Assembly (NCBI RefSeq): GCF_033958435.1
Contig: NC_134137.1
Location: 111,796,501-111,860,500 of the forward strand
Reading direction: 5' to 3'
From: Carettochelys insculpta
Taxonomy: Eukaryota > Chordata > Testudines > Carettochelyidae
DNA: 64,000 nucleotides
A program made the translations under genes and the position numbers. The notes beneath the pieces were generated by a model. The model saw only the letters and a program-made list of their open reading frames with translations, searched no databases and was not told the origin of the DNA. Each line of letters begins with the position of its first letter. Position 1 is the stretch's first letter. This document shows, one piece after another, positions 11,949 through 24,046 of this stretch.

Positions 11949-12767
11949 TAACTGGTTAAAAATAGAAAACAAAGGAATATCAATGGCTATATTTTAGTTC
12001 TTGAAAGTGTGTAATTGAAACTTTGAATTTAAAAGAAAATTTTAATTAAATCTAAGACTGACATTTCTTTGGACTTCTAATTTGGCTTAACTCTTTTCCC
12101 ACACATCCGATGCTCTGATTGTTTTCTGGTCTCTTTTTAAACTTGTAATATCTCAGAGGTTTTTCTCTTACTTTTTCCTCCCCCTTACTTTCTCTCAGGC
12201 TACATCTACACGAGAAGCCTCTGTCAAGAGAAATCACTATTGGAATAAATTTTCCGGTAACTCCTCTCAGCAGATTGTGTGTACACATTTATGTCAATTG
12301 ATATTCTGATCTGTTCTGTCAACAGACAGTGTTCACACACTCTGTCTTATCTGTTGACAGAACCATCCCCATAACCCCAGAAGCACGGCTCACGGGGAGG
12401 GCAAGACCTTCCAGCATCACTGGCCCCGTGAGTCCTTAAAGGGCACCCCTGCCATCCCATGTTTGCTCCCAACGGCAAGGCTTGCATACCTTCATGAGGG
12501 ACAGCAAAGCCATTGCAGGGCTCCATAGCTGTTTGAGTGAGAGCCCATTCTTGCCAGACCACTACCATGCCTGAGCAACCCCCAGACTTACCCTGGAGTG
12601 AGGGCTAGCTGCTGCTGGCCTTGCCTCTTCTCTTGATTGGTCTGTTCCACTGCATCTGGGGGGATGACTCCGAGAGGTAGACCACAGAGCACACCTGCAG
12701 TGCCCTGATGTTCCATCTGCCCTTGCCCCCTCAGGTGATCAGGCAGGTCTGGTAGTACCCCACCAAC

Positions 12768-13802
12768 TTTGATTGGCGGGACTGTCTTGTCTTGGGGCAA
12801 TGGAGTGACCAGCAGCAGACACAGAACTTCCAGATGAGGAAGGTGACCTTCCTTAAGCTATGCACCTGGGTCATACCTGTCCTTTGATGGCAGGACACAA
12901 ACATGCCACCCACTCTTCCTCTCGAGAAGCAGGTTGCCAATGCCTTGTGAAAGCTGGCCATCCCCAACAGCCACTGGTCCATGGGCCACCAGTTTGGCAT
13001 CAGGAAGTCCACCATCAGAGCTATACTTATTCAGGTAAGGCACCCTTGGGCCACTTGCCCTGCATGGGAGGAGGGATTGAGATGGGAATGGGGAGGAAGA
13101 GGGGGCACAGGCAGTGGAGGAAGGGCCCATAGAGCTTGCTGGGCCCAGGGGTACTATCATCCCTGATCTATCATGGGTGTGGACAGTCTCCTCTTTTCAC
13201 AGGTGGTGGGCACCATCAATGCAATCCTGTTGTGGAGGCTTGTCCGCATCACTGATGTAGATGTCTTCATAACCTGCTCTGATGCCCTTGGGTTCCCCTA
13301 TTGGTTTGGGGCACTGGATGGGACCCACATCCCCATCCAGACCCCAGAACACACCATGATATATCAACAGTTAGGGCTACCTCTCCATAGTCATACAGTC
13401 CCTGGTGATCCTATGAAGACAATTCCTGGACATTTATGTTGGGTGTTCAGGCCAGACCCATGATGCCAGTGTCTTCTGGAGGCCGTCACCTGCATCCCCT
13501 GTTGGAAGCTGGCCATGGGAGACACTTGGATGCCTTTTTGCATGGTGAGGGATGCAGCCTATCTACTTCTGCCATGGCTCATGAGGTCCTACACTGGGCA
13601 CCTTGGCTCCTCACAGGACCTATTCAATTTCTGCCTCACCCAGGCAAGGAACACAGTGGAGCGTGCCTCCAGGCACTTGAAGGGGAGGTTCTGCTGCCTC
13701 CAAACCTGGATGGACATGGGGCAGCAGAACATCCTTGATGTCGTGGCCACTTGTTGCACCCTTCACAACCTGGTGGAATGGAAAGATGCAGACTTCCTCT
13801 AG
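12768..13802 (+). pseudogene. Harbinger-like DDE transposase, frameshifted, with an intron
   Basis: The relic of the nuclease that cuts and rejoins the transposon ends. Exon 1 (12768-13034) carries an N-terminal helix-turn-helix-like stretch (MGHQFGIRKSTIRAIL near its end) with TGA stops at 12885-12887 and 12948-12950. After a probable 168-bp intron, exon 2 (13203-13802) shows the catalytic triad in scattered frames. The first Asp is in GALDGTHIP (codon 13317-13319). The second Asp is in QTHDASVFW (13462-13464, shifted frame). The Glu is in ARNTVERAS (13659-13661). The C-terminus reads DVVATCCTLHNLVE, the conserved 'vv.aCcvLHNlve' end of Harbinger transposases. Two frameshifts (near 13430 and 13510) and two stops rule out a protein. 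Visible coding is about 290 codons, so some N-terminus may be missing or unrecognised. Confidence 0.85.
13035..13202 (+). other. Probable phase-0 intron in the Harbinger transposase relic
   Basis: Exon 1 ends ...ATTCAG before GTAAGG at 13035; exon 2 begins after CTCTTTTCACAG at 13202. Joining them gives ...RAILIQ-VVGTINAILLWRL..., which keeps the transposase alignment in one frame, while the intervening 168 bases do not fit the family. Splice-site sequences are canonical GT-AG with a pyrimidine-rich acceptor. Confidence 0.68.
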
Positions 13803-14046
13803 GGGTGAGCGGCAGAAGGTGGGGGCCCCTATAAACACCTGGGTGTGGCCTCCACCCAGCAAGTGCATCTGGAAGGCCCTGTGGGAGAGCTTTGCTCACA
13901 ATCCCCTATGGCCATCTCCAGGGCACCCCTAGGGTGAGCCCAAGGCCCACACAACTTCCCTCTCCCCACCACAACTGCCCCTCCCTTCAACCACCCACTC
14001 CTCTGGCCACCTCCCAACTAGGAGGGATACAGGGGTGGTGCTTCAA

Positions 14047-14090
14047 AATAAACCTTTACTGAAGCACATAGAACTTGTGAAATAAATAAA
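14047..14090 (+). terminator. Poly(A) signals between the two Harbinger genes
   Basis: AATAAA occurs at 14047-14052 and, overlapping, at 14081-14090 (AATAAATAAA). They lie about 245 bases past the transposase stop. The first element in the window has a signal in the same place (210-215). Confidence 0.5.
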
Positions 14091-14339
14091 CCTGTGCTTG
14101 GCAATGTGCTTGACTATGTACAGTGGGAGAGTTGGAATGTGGGGACACTCAACTGGGAGAGGAGGCATCTCAACTGGGGGCATCTCAGTTCAGGGGCCCT
14201 TAATCCACAGTGGGGGTAGAGGGCCATGAGCCATGTTAGCCATGAGATCCCCTCCCACCCTGGCATTGCTCCAGCAGAGTTCCCCAGTCTGGGGCCACAA
14301 TCTTCATTGGCGGGTTTACTCCATGGTGTCCAATGTGTG

Positions 14340-14850
14340 CAATCATTGCCCCCTAGCAAATGGTCTAGCTCCTTGAAATAGAGGCAGGTGATCATCCTTG
14401 GTCCTGACCTCTGCTGTGTGTCCTGAGCCTGCACGTAACTCTAGTGGAGCTCTTTCTTCACCCACACCTGCTTGAGGGTGCAGGCAGGGTGGCCATGCTT
14501 TACCAGGGTTCTGGTGAGGTGGGCATAGCCCAGAGCATTGCAGTGCTTGGTGCACAGGTCCAACAGAACCAGAGTGATGGCCCAGAGGGCCAGCATTTCC
14601 CAGAACTCCTGACCAGACCAGGATGGGGCCCACTTCCTGCTGCCCCAGGGTGCATTCTAGGAGCCCTCCCCTGCATCCTGGGAGGGTTCAGGCAGCCTTG
14701 GGCAGACTGTTGCATCTTTAAATGGTGCAGGGAGTGGCTGACAGGGTGTGGTGCTGTCCACATGGTACAAGCCTGGGACCATGTCTCTGGCTTCCTCCAT
14801 GGGGCTTCCAGGGTTGCCTATCTCTTTAAATGCAGCTGGAGGAACAAACG
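14340..14850 (-). pseudogene. Myb/SANT-like accessory gene of the Harbinger element, decayed
   Basis: Minus-strand text contains EFWEMLALW and then, in shifted frames, LDLCTKHCNALGYAHLTRTL followed by ITCLYFKELDHLLGG. These fit successive parts of the Myb/SANT-like domain (tryptophan helix, 'y..ia..m...gh.rt' helix, and the 'tCpfyrELd.iLGg' stretch just after it). Such proteins bind terminal repeats and partner the transposase. Overlapping minus-strand frames at 14114-14434, 14343-14633 and 14657-14989 show that no single frame spans the domain. Confidence 0.55.
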
Positions 14851-15114
14851 ATAGAGCTGTGCTAGTGGTGGGGTGGGCACCTCCCATCTTCAGCAGGCCA
14901 GCACTATGAAGGACAAAAGGGGTTGACAAAAGGGGCCCCAGAGCATCTACATGGCTGTTTTGTTGACAGAACACTATCAAGAGAGTCATACCTCAGTGGT
15001 GTTGGGCTTTGTTGATAAACTGCGGACACAGATCATTTTGCGTGTAGATGCTCCACAGCTTTTCCTGACAAAAGCCCAGTTTTGCCAGGAAAAGCCTCTT
15101 GTGTAGATGTAGCC

Positions 15115-16537
15115 GAAGACTATTATCCTAATTTGCTAGGCATACATCTTAAACAGTCGCACATGCTTAAATTTACACTGGTTATAAGGGTAACCTCTGT
15201 GTATGTTTTTGCAAGATGGAGGCCATAACTAACAAGACTAACTCAAGAACTAATTGTTTTTATTCAGAACTAGCCTACTTTCTATATCTTTGCTTTACTC
15301 CATTCTCTTCTGCTTTTCTCCCGTTTTTCCCTTTCTATCAAACATAACAAGCAGATAACATTTTATTTTCTCAGTTGTGCATTTATAATCAACTATATTT
15401 CTTTTCTTCAGAAGCATTGCAAATTTGTATTTCAGACTTAATATTTTTTCTCTCATTCATCCCATTTATTACTCTTTTGTATCATGTTCTCTGTATTATG
15501 AATGTTGATATTTTAGCCATGTAACGTGGAGTCTTGACTGACATGTATAAATGGGATAGAGCTGTTATAATAGAGGAGATTTGGAAGTTTGTTCCTGTGA
15601 TTATACATTTCAGTACTTCGTTGATTTTATTAGGCTTCTTGCAGGAAAATGAAAACACATACAAATGCTCATGAATTCATCTAATCTCTTCTTGTTCTTT
15701 AAATCCTTTGATTGTCTTAAAAAGCTCTTGCTGACCTTTGCACTTCATGCTTCTTCCCAGTTCCAGTTCTCTGGTTTCCATGGCTTCCAAAGACTATTCA
15801 TTTTGTTTAATAAATATCATTACTGACACTCATCTCTCCAGCAGCTATAGCAATTTTATCCAAGTGAAGCATACAATAGTTTCTGCTGCCTGACTTAATG
15901 TGATCCTGAAAATTAATTTCCCATGCAACTTCTGCCATTAGAAGTGAAGTGGTTACACGCTGAACTGATTTTCCTTGGAGTTCTGAACCCCTGTGCTGGC
16001 CCCACTTATGGTCAACATAATTGTAGCCAGGCAGTGATGAAATCACTTGAAGTGAAGAGTCTTTAAATGTTACAGAATCAATTATATTGGTTGGTCTTTT
16101 TGAGGAGCCAAGTCCTGACATAATCAGACTCCTGAGCCAACATTATTAGGTGCTGTGAATTACTCCTTGCTCTGCACCCCTCCCCTGAAAATCTTGTCAC
16201 AAACTAATCACAGCCATTATTGTAATATAAAACTGCCATGCTGAAGGTATAGATATATCTACTGAAATGCAGATTAGGTCTATTTTAGATTAGATGGGAA
16301 ATATTGTCCAAGTAAAGATTTCAGATTTCAATGCGCTTTCTGCCTTGGCCAAAAAGGTTTTTCAATACTAGTTATAAATTGTTATTAATAATGTGATGGC
16401 ATCATCTTAAAGAGTGAAAAGGTGAACTAAACCCAGATAGATATGTGCAATATGGAAAAATGGGACCCAATGCCACAGTCCGTAGGCTAGCAGTTCCATT
16501 CAGGACAACAGAATTGCTTTAGTAAGGTCTATTCAGT
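15115..16537. other. No gene seen
   Basis: AT-rich. The longest frame is 104 codons on the minus strand at 15807-16121. It has no low-complexity bias and no family I recognise, so I leave it unassigned. Confidence 0.45.
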
Positions 16538-16985
16538 GGCCATGACTACACTAGCCCCTGCCTCTTGAAAGGGGTATGCTAATGAGCCACTTTGGCAGAT
16601 GCTAATGAGGTGCTGACATGAATATGCAGCACCTTATTAGCATGATGGTGACCCCACATGTTTCAAAAGATCCACTTTTGCAGCATATGCTGCTCGTGTA
16701 GAGACGGATCTTTTGAAAGGACTTCCAGACTTCAAAAGCCCTTTCTTCTCAAAACCAAATGGGAACAAGGGGCTTTTGAAATCTGGCGGTCCTCTTGAAA
16801 GGGTCCTGTCTACAGGAGCAGCGTGCATTTTGAAAGCACAATTTTCGAAAAGCACTCAGCTACCATCATGCTAATGAGTCACACTGCATATTTGTTAGAG
16901 CCTCACACAGCGCCTCATTAGCATATGCTGAAGCAACTCATAAGCATACCCCTTTCAAAAGGCAGGGGCGAGTGTAGCCATGGCC
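16538..16985. mobile_element. Harbinger-like MITE (subfamily shared with 31.5 kb)
   Basis: Ends GGCCATGACTACACTAGCCC and GGCCATGGCTACACTCGCCC (reverse strand) pair over more than 30 bases. Interior blocks 'tgctaatgaggtgct' and 'caaaaccaaatggga' recur in the element at 31469-31908. Flanking triplets AGT and AGC match at two of three bases. Confidence 0.8.
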
Positions 16986-19029
16986 AGCGTGAGTCAAGGA
17001 TGCAAGAGCAGGCTTAAGCATTGCTGGATTTCTGGATTTTTCAGAAGCACATCATTAGCATGTTTGACAAGCCTAGGAAATTCTATATTTCTAAATCATA
17101 AAATAGAGCATTTAATGTCTGTTCATCTGTCTTCACTGTTTCAATAGTTGAAAATGCATTGAAAAAGAGGCAGAAACTTTACACCGCAATTAACATTGGT
17201 CGTTCATAGCTTTTGCCTTACTCAGAATGAAACTGCAAATCAGAAACTGAAAATTTGCATCCTAGTGTTCTGTTTGCTAATGCAGGTTGTAAGAAGGGTA
17301 GTTATTTAGCAAGAGTGATCGTTCATCGGAAAATGGGATGTTCTGATTGGTCTGCCTGATGGGACATTTCAGAGCAAACTAACTAATGTAATGTTGTTTT
17401 GAGAATATTGGAAAGAGAGAGACAAATGAACTGTGTACAGTACGTAATTGTTCTAGGGAAGCCAACTGAGCTTTCTAATAACTCAGTTTTGCTAACTAAA
17501 CTAAACATTGGTAGTTTACTTTGTAAAAGACCATGGGTTTAAAATTAAGAAGTCCCACAAAATTACTCTGATGGTAGGTATCCGTGGCGATGAATAGCTA
17601 TATACATGTGTATAAAGAAGTAAACGGTCTGCACAAAGTAGTCTTTTAAATCACTGCTTCAGAATGCCTACAGTTATTGTAAAATATTGACTTTCTCTCA
17701 GCAATAAATTCACTTTAGCGGTTGCCTGCTGCTGTCTGAATATCAATGTGATGTAAATGAAGAAGTGACACTTAGTGATTGGCATTTTTCTTGCTGCTGC
17801 CAGCCTTTCAGTAGGTACCGACGCATAGAATCCCATTGATTTGTATGCAGTGCTAAATCACTCTATCTATTGCCTAACTGTGCAGCAGATGTATTTGACC
17901 ACAAAGTCTGATAGCATTCAGTGGGTAATTTCATGTTGAACTGTTTACTCAAATGCTTGACTTTTTGGCTTTGTTTGCTAACAAGTTCCATAGACCTGAA
18001 CTGTGGAGCCTACTATGGACCCTTTACTCCCAGTTGACTCTGTTTTACTCCCAGTTTTACTCTTCTTCACACTAGCAGTGGACCATTAATCCTGAAAGAA
18101 AATGTGTTTTGTCTCTTAAGAGACATTGGTTTAATGTACTATGCCATTACTTCAGTTACAGACAAGCAAACAAAGATGAGTTCCGCTCTTTTGAAAACCA
18201 CTGTCATTCATCCTCATAAAGGATTCTGCAGTTCACAAAGAAACATCTTTGTTTTAAATAAATACTGGAAATAAATAATGGGTTATATACTAAGATTTCT
18301 GTTTACACTTTGTTGGCAGGGTTATTAGCACATGCATTAAGAAAAAGGGAGTACAGTACAGAGAGAGAGAAAGGGAAATAAATGAAACTTTTAAAAAGGA
18401 ACTGACTAGAACATTCTCCATACAGTGGATAAAAATGGATTATCCAAGTTCTGGTCATGTCTTGGTTCCCCATGAAAGAACTGGAAATAATCCTATTGAT
18501 TGCATTTGATTGTTTGCATTAAAAGACTGTATAATTCCAAGATGCAAGCATTTATATTATGAGCCCATTATGTAATTTACTAAAAGCAGAAACAAAAATA
18601 ATCACTTTCATCTATTAGTACAATCAAGGACAGGTACTTCAAGTTTGGAGGCTAGTCAACCAATTGCAAGAGTTTTGAAAAGAAACAGTAAGAATTTACG
18701 GTGTAAGCAGTTGCCACTCCATTGATTTCATTTGAATTTTGTCCATTTACATTTAGTCATAAACTTTTAAAGGTACTTGAATCCTTCCTTATCCTCTTCA
18801 TTTATTCTCTGTTATCCTCTCCATTTTTGCCTCTTCTCTGCAACTTCATTTCCTCCTCTTTGTTCTACAATATGGCTAACAGGTCTCAAGACCCACTGTC
18901 TTGAACTGTATCTGTTCATCATGTTCCTTCCAAGAACACACAGCTATACTCTACAGCACAAGATCAGAAATGCAAAGCATAGTACGTCTGGGTATTGAGA
19001 AGTGTAAGAACCACTAGCATTGTTAGAAT
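16986..19029. other. No gene seen
   Basis: Unassigned AT-rich sequence. The part from about 18722 may be the 3' UTR of the adjoining minus-strand RTE fragment, but I cannot place its end. Confidence 0.4.
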
Positions 19030-19600
19030 TTTACAATACACCACACATTACTTCATCAGGATCACCTGTTCAGATTCATATGCTCAATCCAGTGGTCACT
19101 TCATATCTATCTGTTCTGCCTTATGCAACCTATCCACAGTTTTCTTGGTTGTCCTCTTGTTCTCCACCCAGAAAGTTTAGATTCAAATCCCTCCCTAGCA
19201 TAATTCCCTTCATCCATCCTTCATACATGTCCATATGATTTCAGCCTCCTTTCTTCTCTCTGATACCACAGACTGTAGTCTCATTCCTATTTACATAATT
19301 CTATATGTGGGCCAGCAATGTCCCCTGTCTCACTGCTCTCGGATAACGTATGTAAATGGTTTCAAGACCTCTCAGTTGACTTTCCTTAATTGCCAATGTC
19401 TCTTATTCATTGAGAAGAGTTGGTCTTACCATAGCTTTGCATAATTGTCCCTCAAGTATCCTGGACACCCATTTGTCATAAATCACTCCACTTAGCTTTT
19501 GCCAGACCTTCCATGCTCTCTTGAACACCTACTTGCATTTCTCTGATGATTTCTCCATTTTCTGCTAACCAGACCTCAAGGCACTTAAGAGCAGATTCAG
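19030..19600 (-). mobile_element. RTE/BovB-like LINE, 3' coding fragment
   Basis: Read on the minus strand, the sequence gives LEGQLCKAMVRPTLL, then AIKESQLRGLETI, then a short MRM/RWxxGV-like stretch and further on a GEQEDNQEN region. These align in order with the C-terminal domain after the RT in RTE/BovB elements ('k.y..vvRPallYGsEcWa.k.....l...EmrmLRWm.gv', ending in '.gRprkrW.d'). Many stops and indels are present. This lineage differs from the RTE-type element at 36-39.7 kb. Confidence 0.62.
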
Positions 19601-20690
19601 CCCATGGTAGGCACCCTTTCTCTCTGTCACGGGCCTCCATAGCTCACTCCTTCAGTGTCCAGCCAACCCTGGGGGCCTTGGCTCCTTTAACAGGCTGCTC
19701 AGGGCAGTCTCACCATTAGGAAGCCCAGCCCTCAGTTCAGGGCGGGACAACAGGCAAACAGTTAGGAAGCCCAGCCCCTAATTCAGGACAGGGCAGGGCA
19801 GGGCAGGAGACCATCACTTAGCAAGCACAGACCTCAGTCCAGGGCAGGGCGGCAGGCAAACAGTTAATTGTCAAAACAGGGTGGCTTGGAAGAGGCGTGG
19901 GGTTGTTTCTCCTGGGGGTGGGGTAGGGGTATGCAGGCCCTCCCACTCTACTGCATCCCGGCCTGGGGCCCTAGCGCTCGCTCTCACCCTGAGCTTGGAA
20001 GTAGGGATCTGGGCTGCAACAAATCAGCAAGGACTCAGGTGGAGCATTCCCCAGGCCACTTCCTACCTCCATCTCCATCGGTGTTGGGTCCCAGTCAGAT
20101 TGTTCAGCAAGTCTCCTCTGGTAGGTAGCACCTGGCAAGTTCAGCCAGTTGGGTATATTGACATAGTTCAGGTAGTCTACAAGGGGAAAGATCGTGGGCT
20201 CTGGCCTGTCAGAGGCCTTGGGGCACAGGTATCAGGCAGGACTCTAGGACCATGCTTATCTGGGACCCTGGGGTAACTGGCCATGGACAGCCTCCGTGGC
20301 TGTGGAGGGGGTCTCAGGGTGTGGCGTTCGCCACATGCCCAAGGGCCCTGGTAGATCAGGGAAGTCAGGGTACCAGGCCAATGGCAGGCTGGGCTGCGAC
20401 CATCCACATTGGGCAAGGCAGCTGGCCAGCGGCTCTTACCAGCCCGCCGATCTGGTCTGGGTCCCCCGGCTCTGGCACCCAGGATCCTGGTTGGAGAACC
20501 TTGCTCTTCTTGGAGGCTGGTCTTTTAATGGGCTTTGAGCCCTGCCCTTGGTCCTTCTGGTCCCATGTGCTGCTCTCTGGGGGGTAGGACACAGGTGTTC
20601 TGGTTCAGGGCCCACCCACCAAGGTTTCTGAGTGGCTTCCTCTGCTTCTGAGTCAGCGGGAGGCCACAGTACCTTGCTATACACTTAAAC
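19600..20690. repeat. GC-rich block with a threefold internal repeat, possibly LTR-derived
   Basis: Base composition shifts sharply to GC-rich between about 19600 and 20690. Three imperfect copies of a unit like 'aggaagcccagccc(c)tcagttcaggg.cagggc.ggcaggcaaacagtt' begin near 19710, 19763 and 19818. Overlapping frames of up to 131 codons on both strands have no family signature. It resembles an old LTR or leader region in composition, but I could not define TG...CA ends or a target duplication. Confidence 0.35.
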
Positions 20691-22845
20691 ATGGAAACTT
20701 GATTTGAGCAGTGGCTTTCAGTGTGGACAGGCATTTGTCTTTGTTCCATGCTAATCACTCACAAGACTGAAGTCTTTCCTTTCTGATGTTGAGGCCATAG
20801 TTCCTTAGTTTTCTGTTCCAGGAATCCATTTCCTGAAATAAAAATTCCTTAGTAATGGTCATTACTGCAATATCATCTTCACAGATTTATTTTGTACTAC
20901 CTTTTATTTGGATACACTTATGAAGTTGATCACAAGAGTGATAGTGATGGACTAATCATTTATCCCTGGTGGAGCCCAGCCATATAGTACAATGGGATAT
21001 CTCGCATGAGTTGATTAATGTGGTTTTAAATACTTGTTAAGATCTAGTGCGGACAATTAGAGTGAGGTTTGAAAATGCATTATCTTGTCTTGGTCTATCC
21101 TCTTGACCCTCTAGTCTTAACCATGATCAGCTTAAATCATTTGAAATCACTCTTCATTGCTTAAGAACTGCTGACATAATTAACAAGTTTTAAAACACCA
21201 CTAATTTTCACCATTTAGACTTACCCCAGAGTTGACATTGTGTGTAGACAAAAATACTATGCACCCACCTAGCCAGTCACTGTGAATTAAAAATAGTAGA
21301 AACAGCAAATGCAAGATACAGAGATCAGCTTCTTTGGAGCAGCGGAATGGTTTACTTCAGAAGGAACTCTTCCAAGAACATGAAAGAGTTGTGTATTCGG
21401 AAAGCCTGTGGGGTTTAGGGACAGTTATTCTTAGATGATGTTCTAAATACTAGATGCATCATAATCTTCTCAGCTGACATGGGATTCTGATAATCTAGCC
21501 TGACCTCCACCCTAGATGTCCTTGTTTGTACAGTTTATTAATTGGTGCTATTAGACTGATTGCTGGGTTTTAATTGAAATTAACAGTTTATTTGCATTTA
21601 ACTCCCATTTTCTGCTATAAAAGAAGATGGAGGATTACCCACAGAAGTTAGTAGGACTTCTGTCATATGACAGGATACTAGTCTTTGATCTGCCACAGGA
21701 CTGGAACCTGGAAATAAAGTCTAGTCTTCTACTAGCATTCTGTGTGCATCTTGACAACTGTTTTTTTTCTACTGCTTTGAAAGATACTGAGAATGGGGAG
21801 ATTTAAATTCAGTAAAAATAGACAATTTCACTCATGCTCTTAACTCACAGATAACGTTGTGCGTTTGATCTAATGCAATACCTGTTCAACTGTGAAGCGG
21901 TGTGATGTGATGTGATGCTGCAAGTTTATGACTATATTTCACTCTTGATAGTAATAATACTAAATTAATGTCCTGGCAAGACTAAAAAAATTGGTCCAAA
22001 TTTTGTCCTATTTAGTCAGGATTTGCAGAACTATATGAATTAACAAATCAAGCTCTGATTTCAAATTAGTAATACAGACATTTAGGGGCTGTGAAAAGGC
22101 TGGGTTAAAAGATAAAAATATCACTACCATGCTATCAAAAGTTAAGTTCATACATTTCAGAGACTTTTTGCACAAGTTAAGTACTACTTGAATAATGTTG
22201 GAACATTTTTTTCCAAGCATATTGAAATGTGATCCATCATTGAATAGAAACGTTAAATTAATTTTATAGACTGGTAGTGCAAAAATATTTCCAGTGTAAT
22301 AGATTTCATTTTCTAGCAACCTGTAACTGACTCTGCCATCAATAAACAACTACAACCACACTAAAGGAATTTTGCCTATTTAGAGCCTAAAAGTCTGGGA
22401 CCTACATGGTCACAAATTTATCTCCTTACTTTTCTAGTTGATCTGAGAAAGCAAACACCTCATGTAGTAAAATATGAGAAACTCTCAATGGTTCTTTTGA
22501 AGTATGGCTAGGATATCATACAGCTGCTTTGAATCTGTAAACTCAATGGATCTGAAGGGCAAGAGAATCCTCCTACTCCAGGAAAATCTTCTGGTGGCAT
22601 CTGACCACCTTAGCCATCACTCCTTCTCCTGGTTCCCAGTGTAGGAGACCTGACCAAAAAAAGCTAGTTTTACTAGTAAAAGCACTGCCTCTGTCTGGAC
22701 CTAAGAGGAGGTGCAAGTGGGCTTGACCACAGTATCTGACCCAAAATGTATAGTGCATATTGTTTACAGTATAATTGCTGAGGAAATTATGGCCAATTAA
22801 TGGCCTCTGAGGACAGGACAACGAGCCATGGGCTTAAACTGTAGC
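20691..22845. other. No gene seen
   Basis: AT-rich and unassigned. A 113-codon minus-strand frame at 22008-22349 shows no recognisable motif. Confidence 0.45.
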
Positions 22846-23052
22846 AAGGGAGGTTTAGGTTGTACCAGGATGGTTAGACACTGGAATAAGTTGCCTAGGG
22901 AGGTTCTGGAATCTCTATCAATGGAAATATTTAAGAGCAGATTAAATAGACATCTGTCTGGGTTGGTCTAGACTGTGCTTGGTTCTGCTGTGAGGGCAGA
23001 GGACTGGATTCAGTGACCTCTTGAGGTCTAGTGTTCTTTGATTCCATGTATG
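22846..23052 (+). mobile_element. CR1 3' end
   Basis: 'gggaggtttaggttgtacc', 'ggaataagttgcctaggg', 'atatttaagagcagattaaa' and 'gacctcttgaggtc' follow in the same order as in the CR1 copy at 8.9 kb. The tail decays to 'ttctttgattccatg', a degenerate octamer end. Confidence 0.88.
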
Positions 23053-23685
23053 CTCTGAAACTGCATAGTATAATTAATTCAAACCTCAGAGTACAATTAA
23101 TTCAATTTGGAATTTGCTACTTCTTTTGCAACTGGAAAAAGAAGAGATAGTTTTATTTTTTGAAAAGCTCTGTGGATTCTTTATAATGGAAGAAACATAT
23201 GACTTGGTTTAGAAATTAGGTTTTTATCAGCAAATGTCAGTAAATGTTGATTTCACTCTTCAAACTGATAAATATCGTCACTGATAGCAAATTAAATTAA
23301 CAGGTAGGAAAAATAAGAAAAATGCTATTTGAGAGCTTATTAGGCTTTGATTTAAGGTTATATATTTTGAATATTTTGACATGGGATGTTGACAATTTGT
23401 ATTTTATGGTTAATTAAATGATTATTTTCTGACCACTCATGATTTCCTGGAATTGCAAAAATTTAAAGTTGATAAAAATGGGAAAATGCTTAAAATTATC
23501 AAAAATATTATATACTGAATTAATAAAAGAGATATTTATTTATCTCAAGCCTACCTGTAATCTATTACATTTAATGTAAGATAATGAGGATAATTGTACT
23601 GCTAGTAATAAAGCGTTTCCAAGTGGTACATTCTGACTCCCTGAATTAACATTTGGTATGCTATTTAAGAATATAAAAATGTAAG
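23053..23685. other. No gene seen
   Basis: Very AT-rich, with no recognisable element. Confidence 0.45.
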
Positions 23686-23950
23686 ACAGCTATAACTTGG
23701 TTAGACCTAAGGTCCACCTAACTCAGAGTCCTGTTTTCTGACAGTAGACAATGCCAAGCAGAAAGAATGAACAGAAGAGGTAATCATGAAGTGATCTACC
23801 CCCTGTTGCCCATTCCCAGATTCTGGCAAACAGAAACTAGAGAGATCATTTGTGCTCATCCTGGCTAATAGCCATTGTTGAATGTCTATTCTATGGTCAT
23901 TTCTTAAACCATGATGGAATCAAGCACACTTAAAATCAAAAAATGGGTAT
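23686..23950 (-). mobile_element. CR1-subfamily 3' UTR fragment, antisense
   Basis: This is the reverse complement of the type of 3' tail seen at 7200-7465. Shared text includes 'gacctaaggtccacctaactc', 'tctgacagtagacaatgcc', 'aggtaatcatgaagtgatc' and 'ctggctaatagccattg'. In sauropsid genomes this text forms the 3' end of a common CR1-type subfamily lacking the ATTCTATG octamer. Confidence 0.68.
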
Positions 23951-24046
23951 TTACATGTGATGGATGGAACAGCTACTACCTCTTTTCTAGACATCCCAGT
24001 GTTCAGTTAACTAAATAGCCTGTAAAGGGTTAAACCCAGAGGTAGT

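Larger units (their letters stand above)
10455..11985 (+). mobile_element. CR1-type LINE relic split by two MITEs
   Basis: Three separated pieces of sense-strand CR1 RT sequence can be read. 10455-10838 contains 'gaattctatgtgtcattcttcactgc' and 'gactcggaaa'-type RT leader text. 11550-11674 contains 'ggtgattcagtggatata' and 'cactttcagaaagccttt' (motif A region, FQKAFNKV). 11949-11985 contains 'taactggttaaaaatagaaa'. In normal CR1 these are continuous; here elements at 10839-11549 and 11675-11948 interrupt them. Frames are broken by stops; no product. Confidence 0.7.
12198..15114 (+). mobile_element. Near-complete Harbinger-like transposon, two genes
   Basis: A 2,917-bp unit begins GGCTACATCTACACGAGAAG and ends with the complementary GGCTACATCTACACAAGAGG (reverse strand); 14 terminal bases match perfectly. 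Sub-terminal 'ctgttgacagaac'/'gtcaacaga' motifs occur near both ends. It holds a transposase relic on + (12768-13802), poly(A) signals at 14047-14090, and a Myb/SANT-like relic on - (14340-14850), i.e. convergent genes as in PIF/Harbinger. Flanking triplets TCA and GAA do not match. Stops and frameshifts in both genes make it non-autonomous now. Confidence 0.83.

Noticed and set aside
15807..16121. 104-codon minus-strand frame
   Set aside because: Normal-looking composition, but no recognisable domain, no splice context and an AT-rich background; a protein search returning a conserved hit would change this.
19868..20684. Several frames of 75-131 codons on both strands
   Set aside because: All three phases are open because of GC-rich repeat composition; no motif is shared with a known family.
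22008..22349. 113-codon minus-strand frame
   Set aside because: AT-rich and hydrophobic, with no family resemblance; likely chance.
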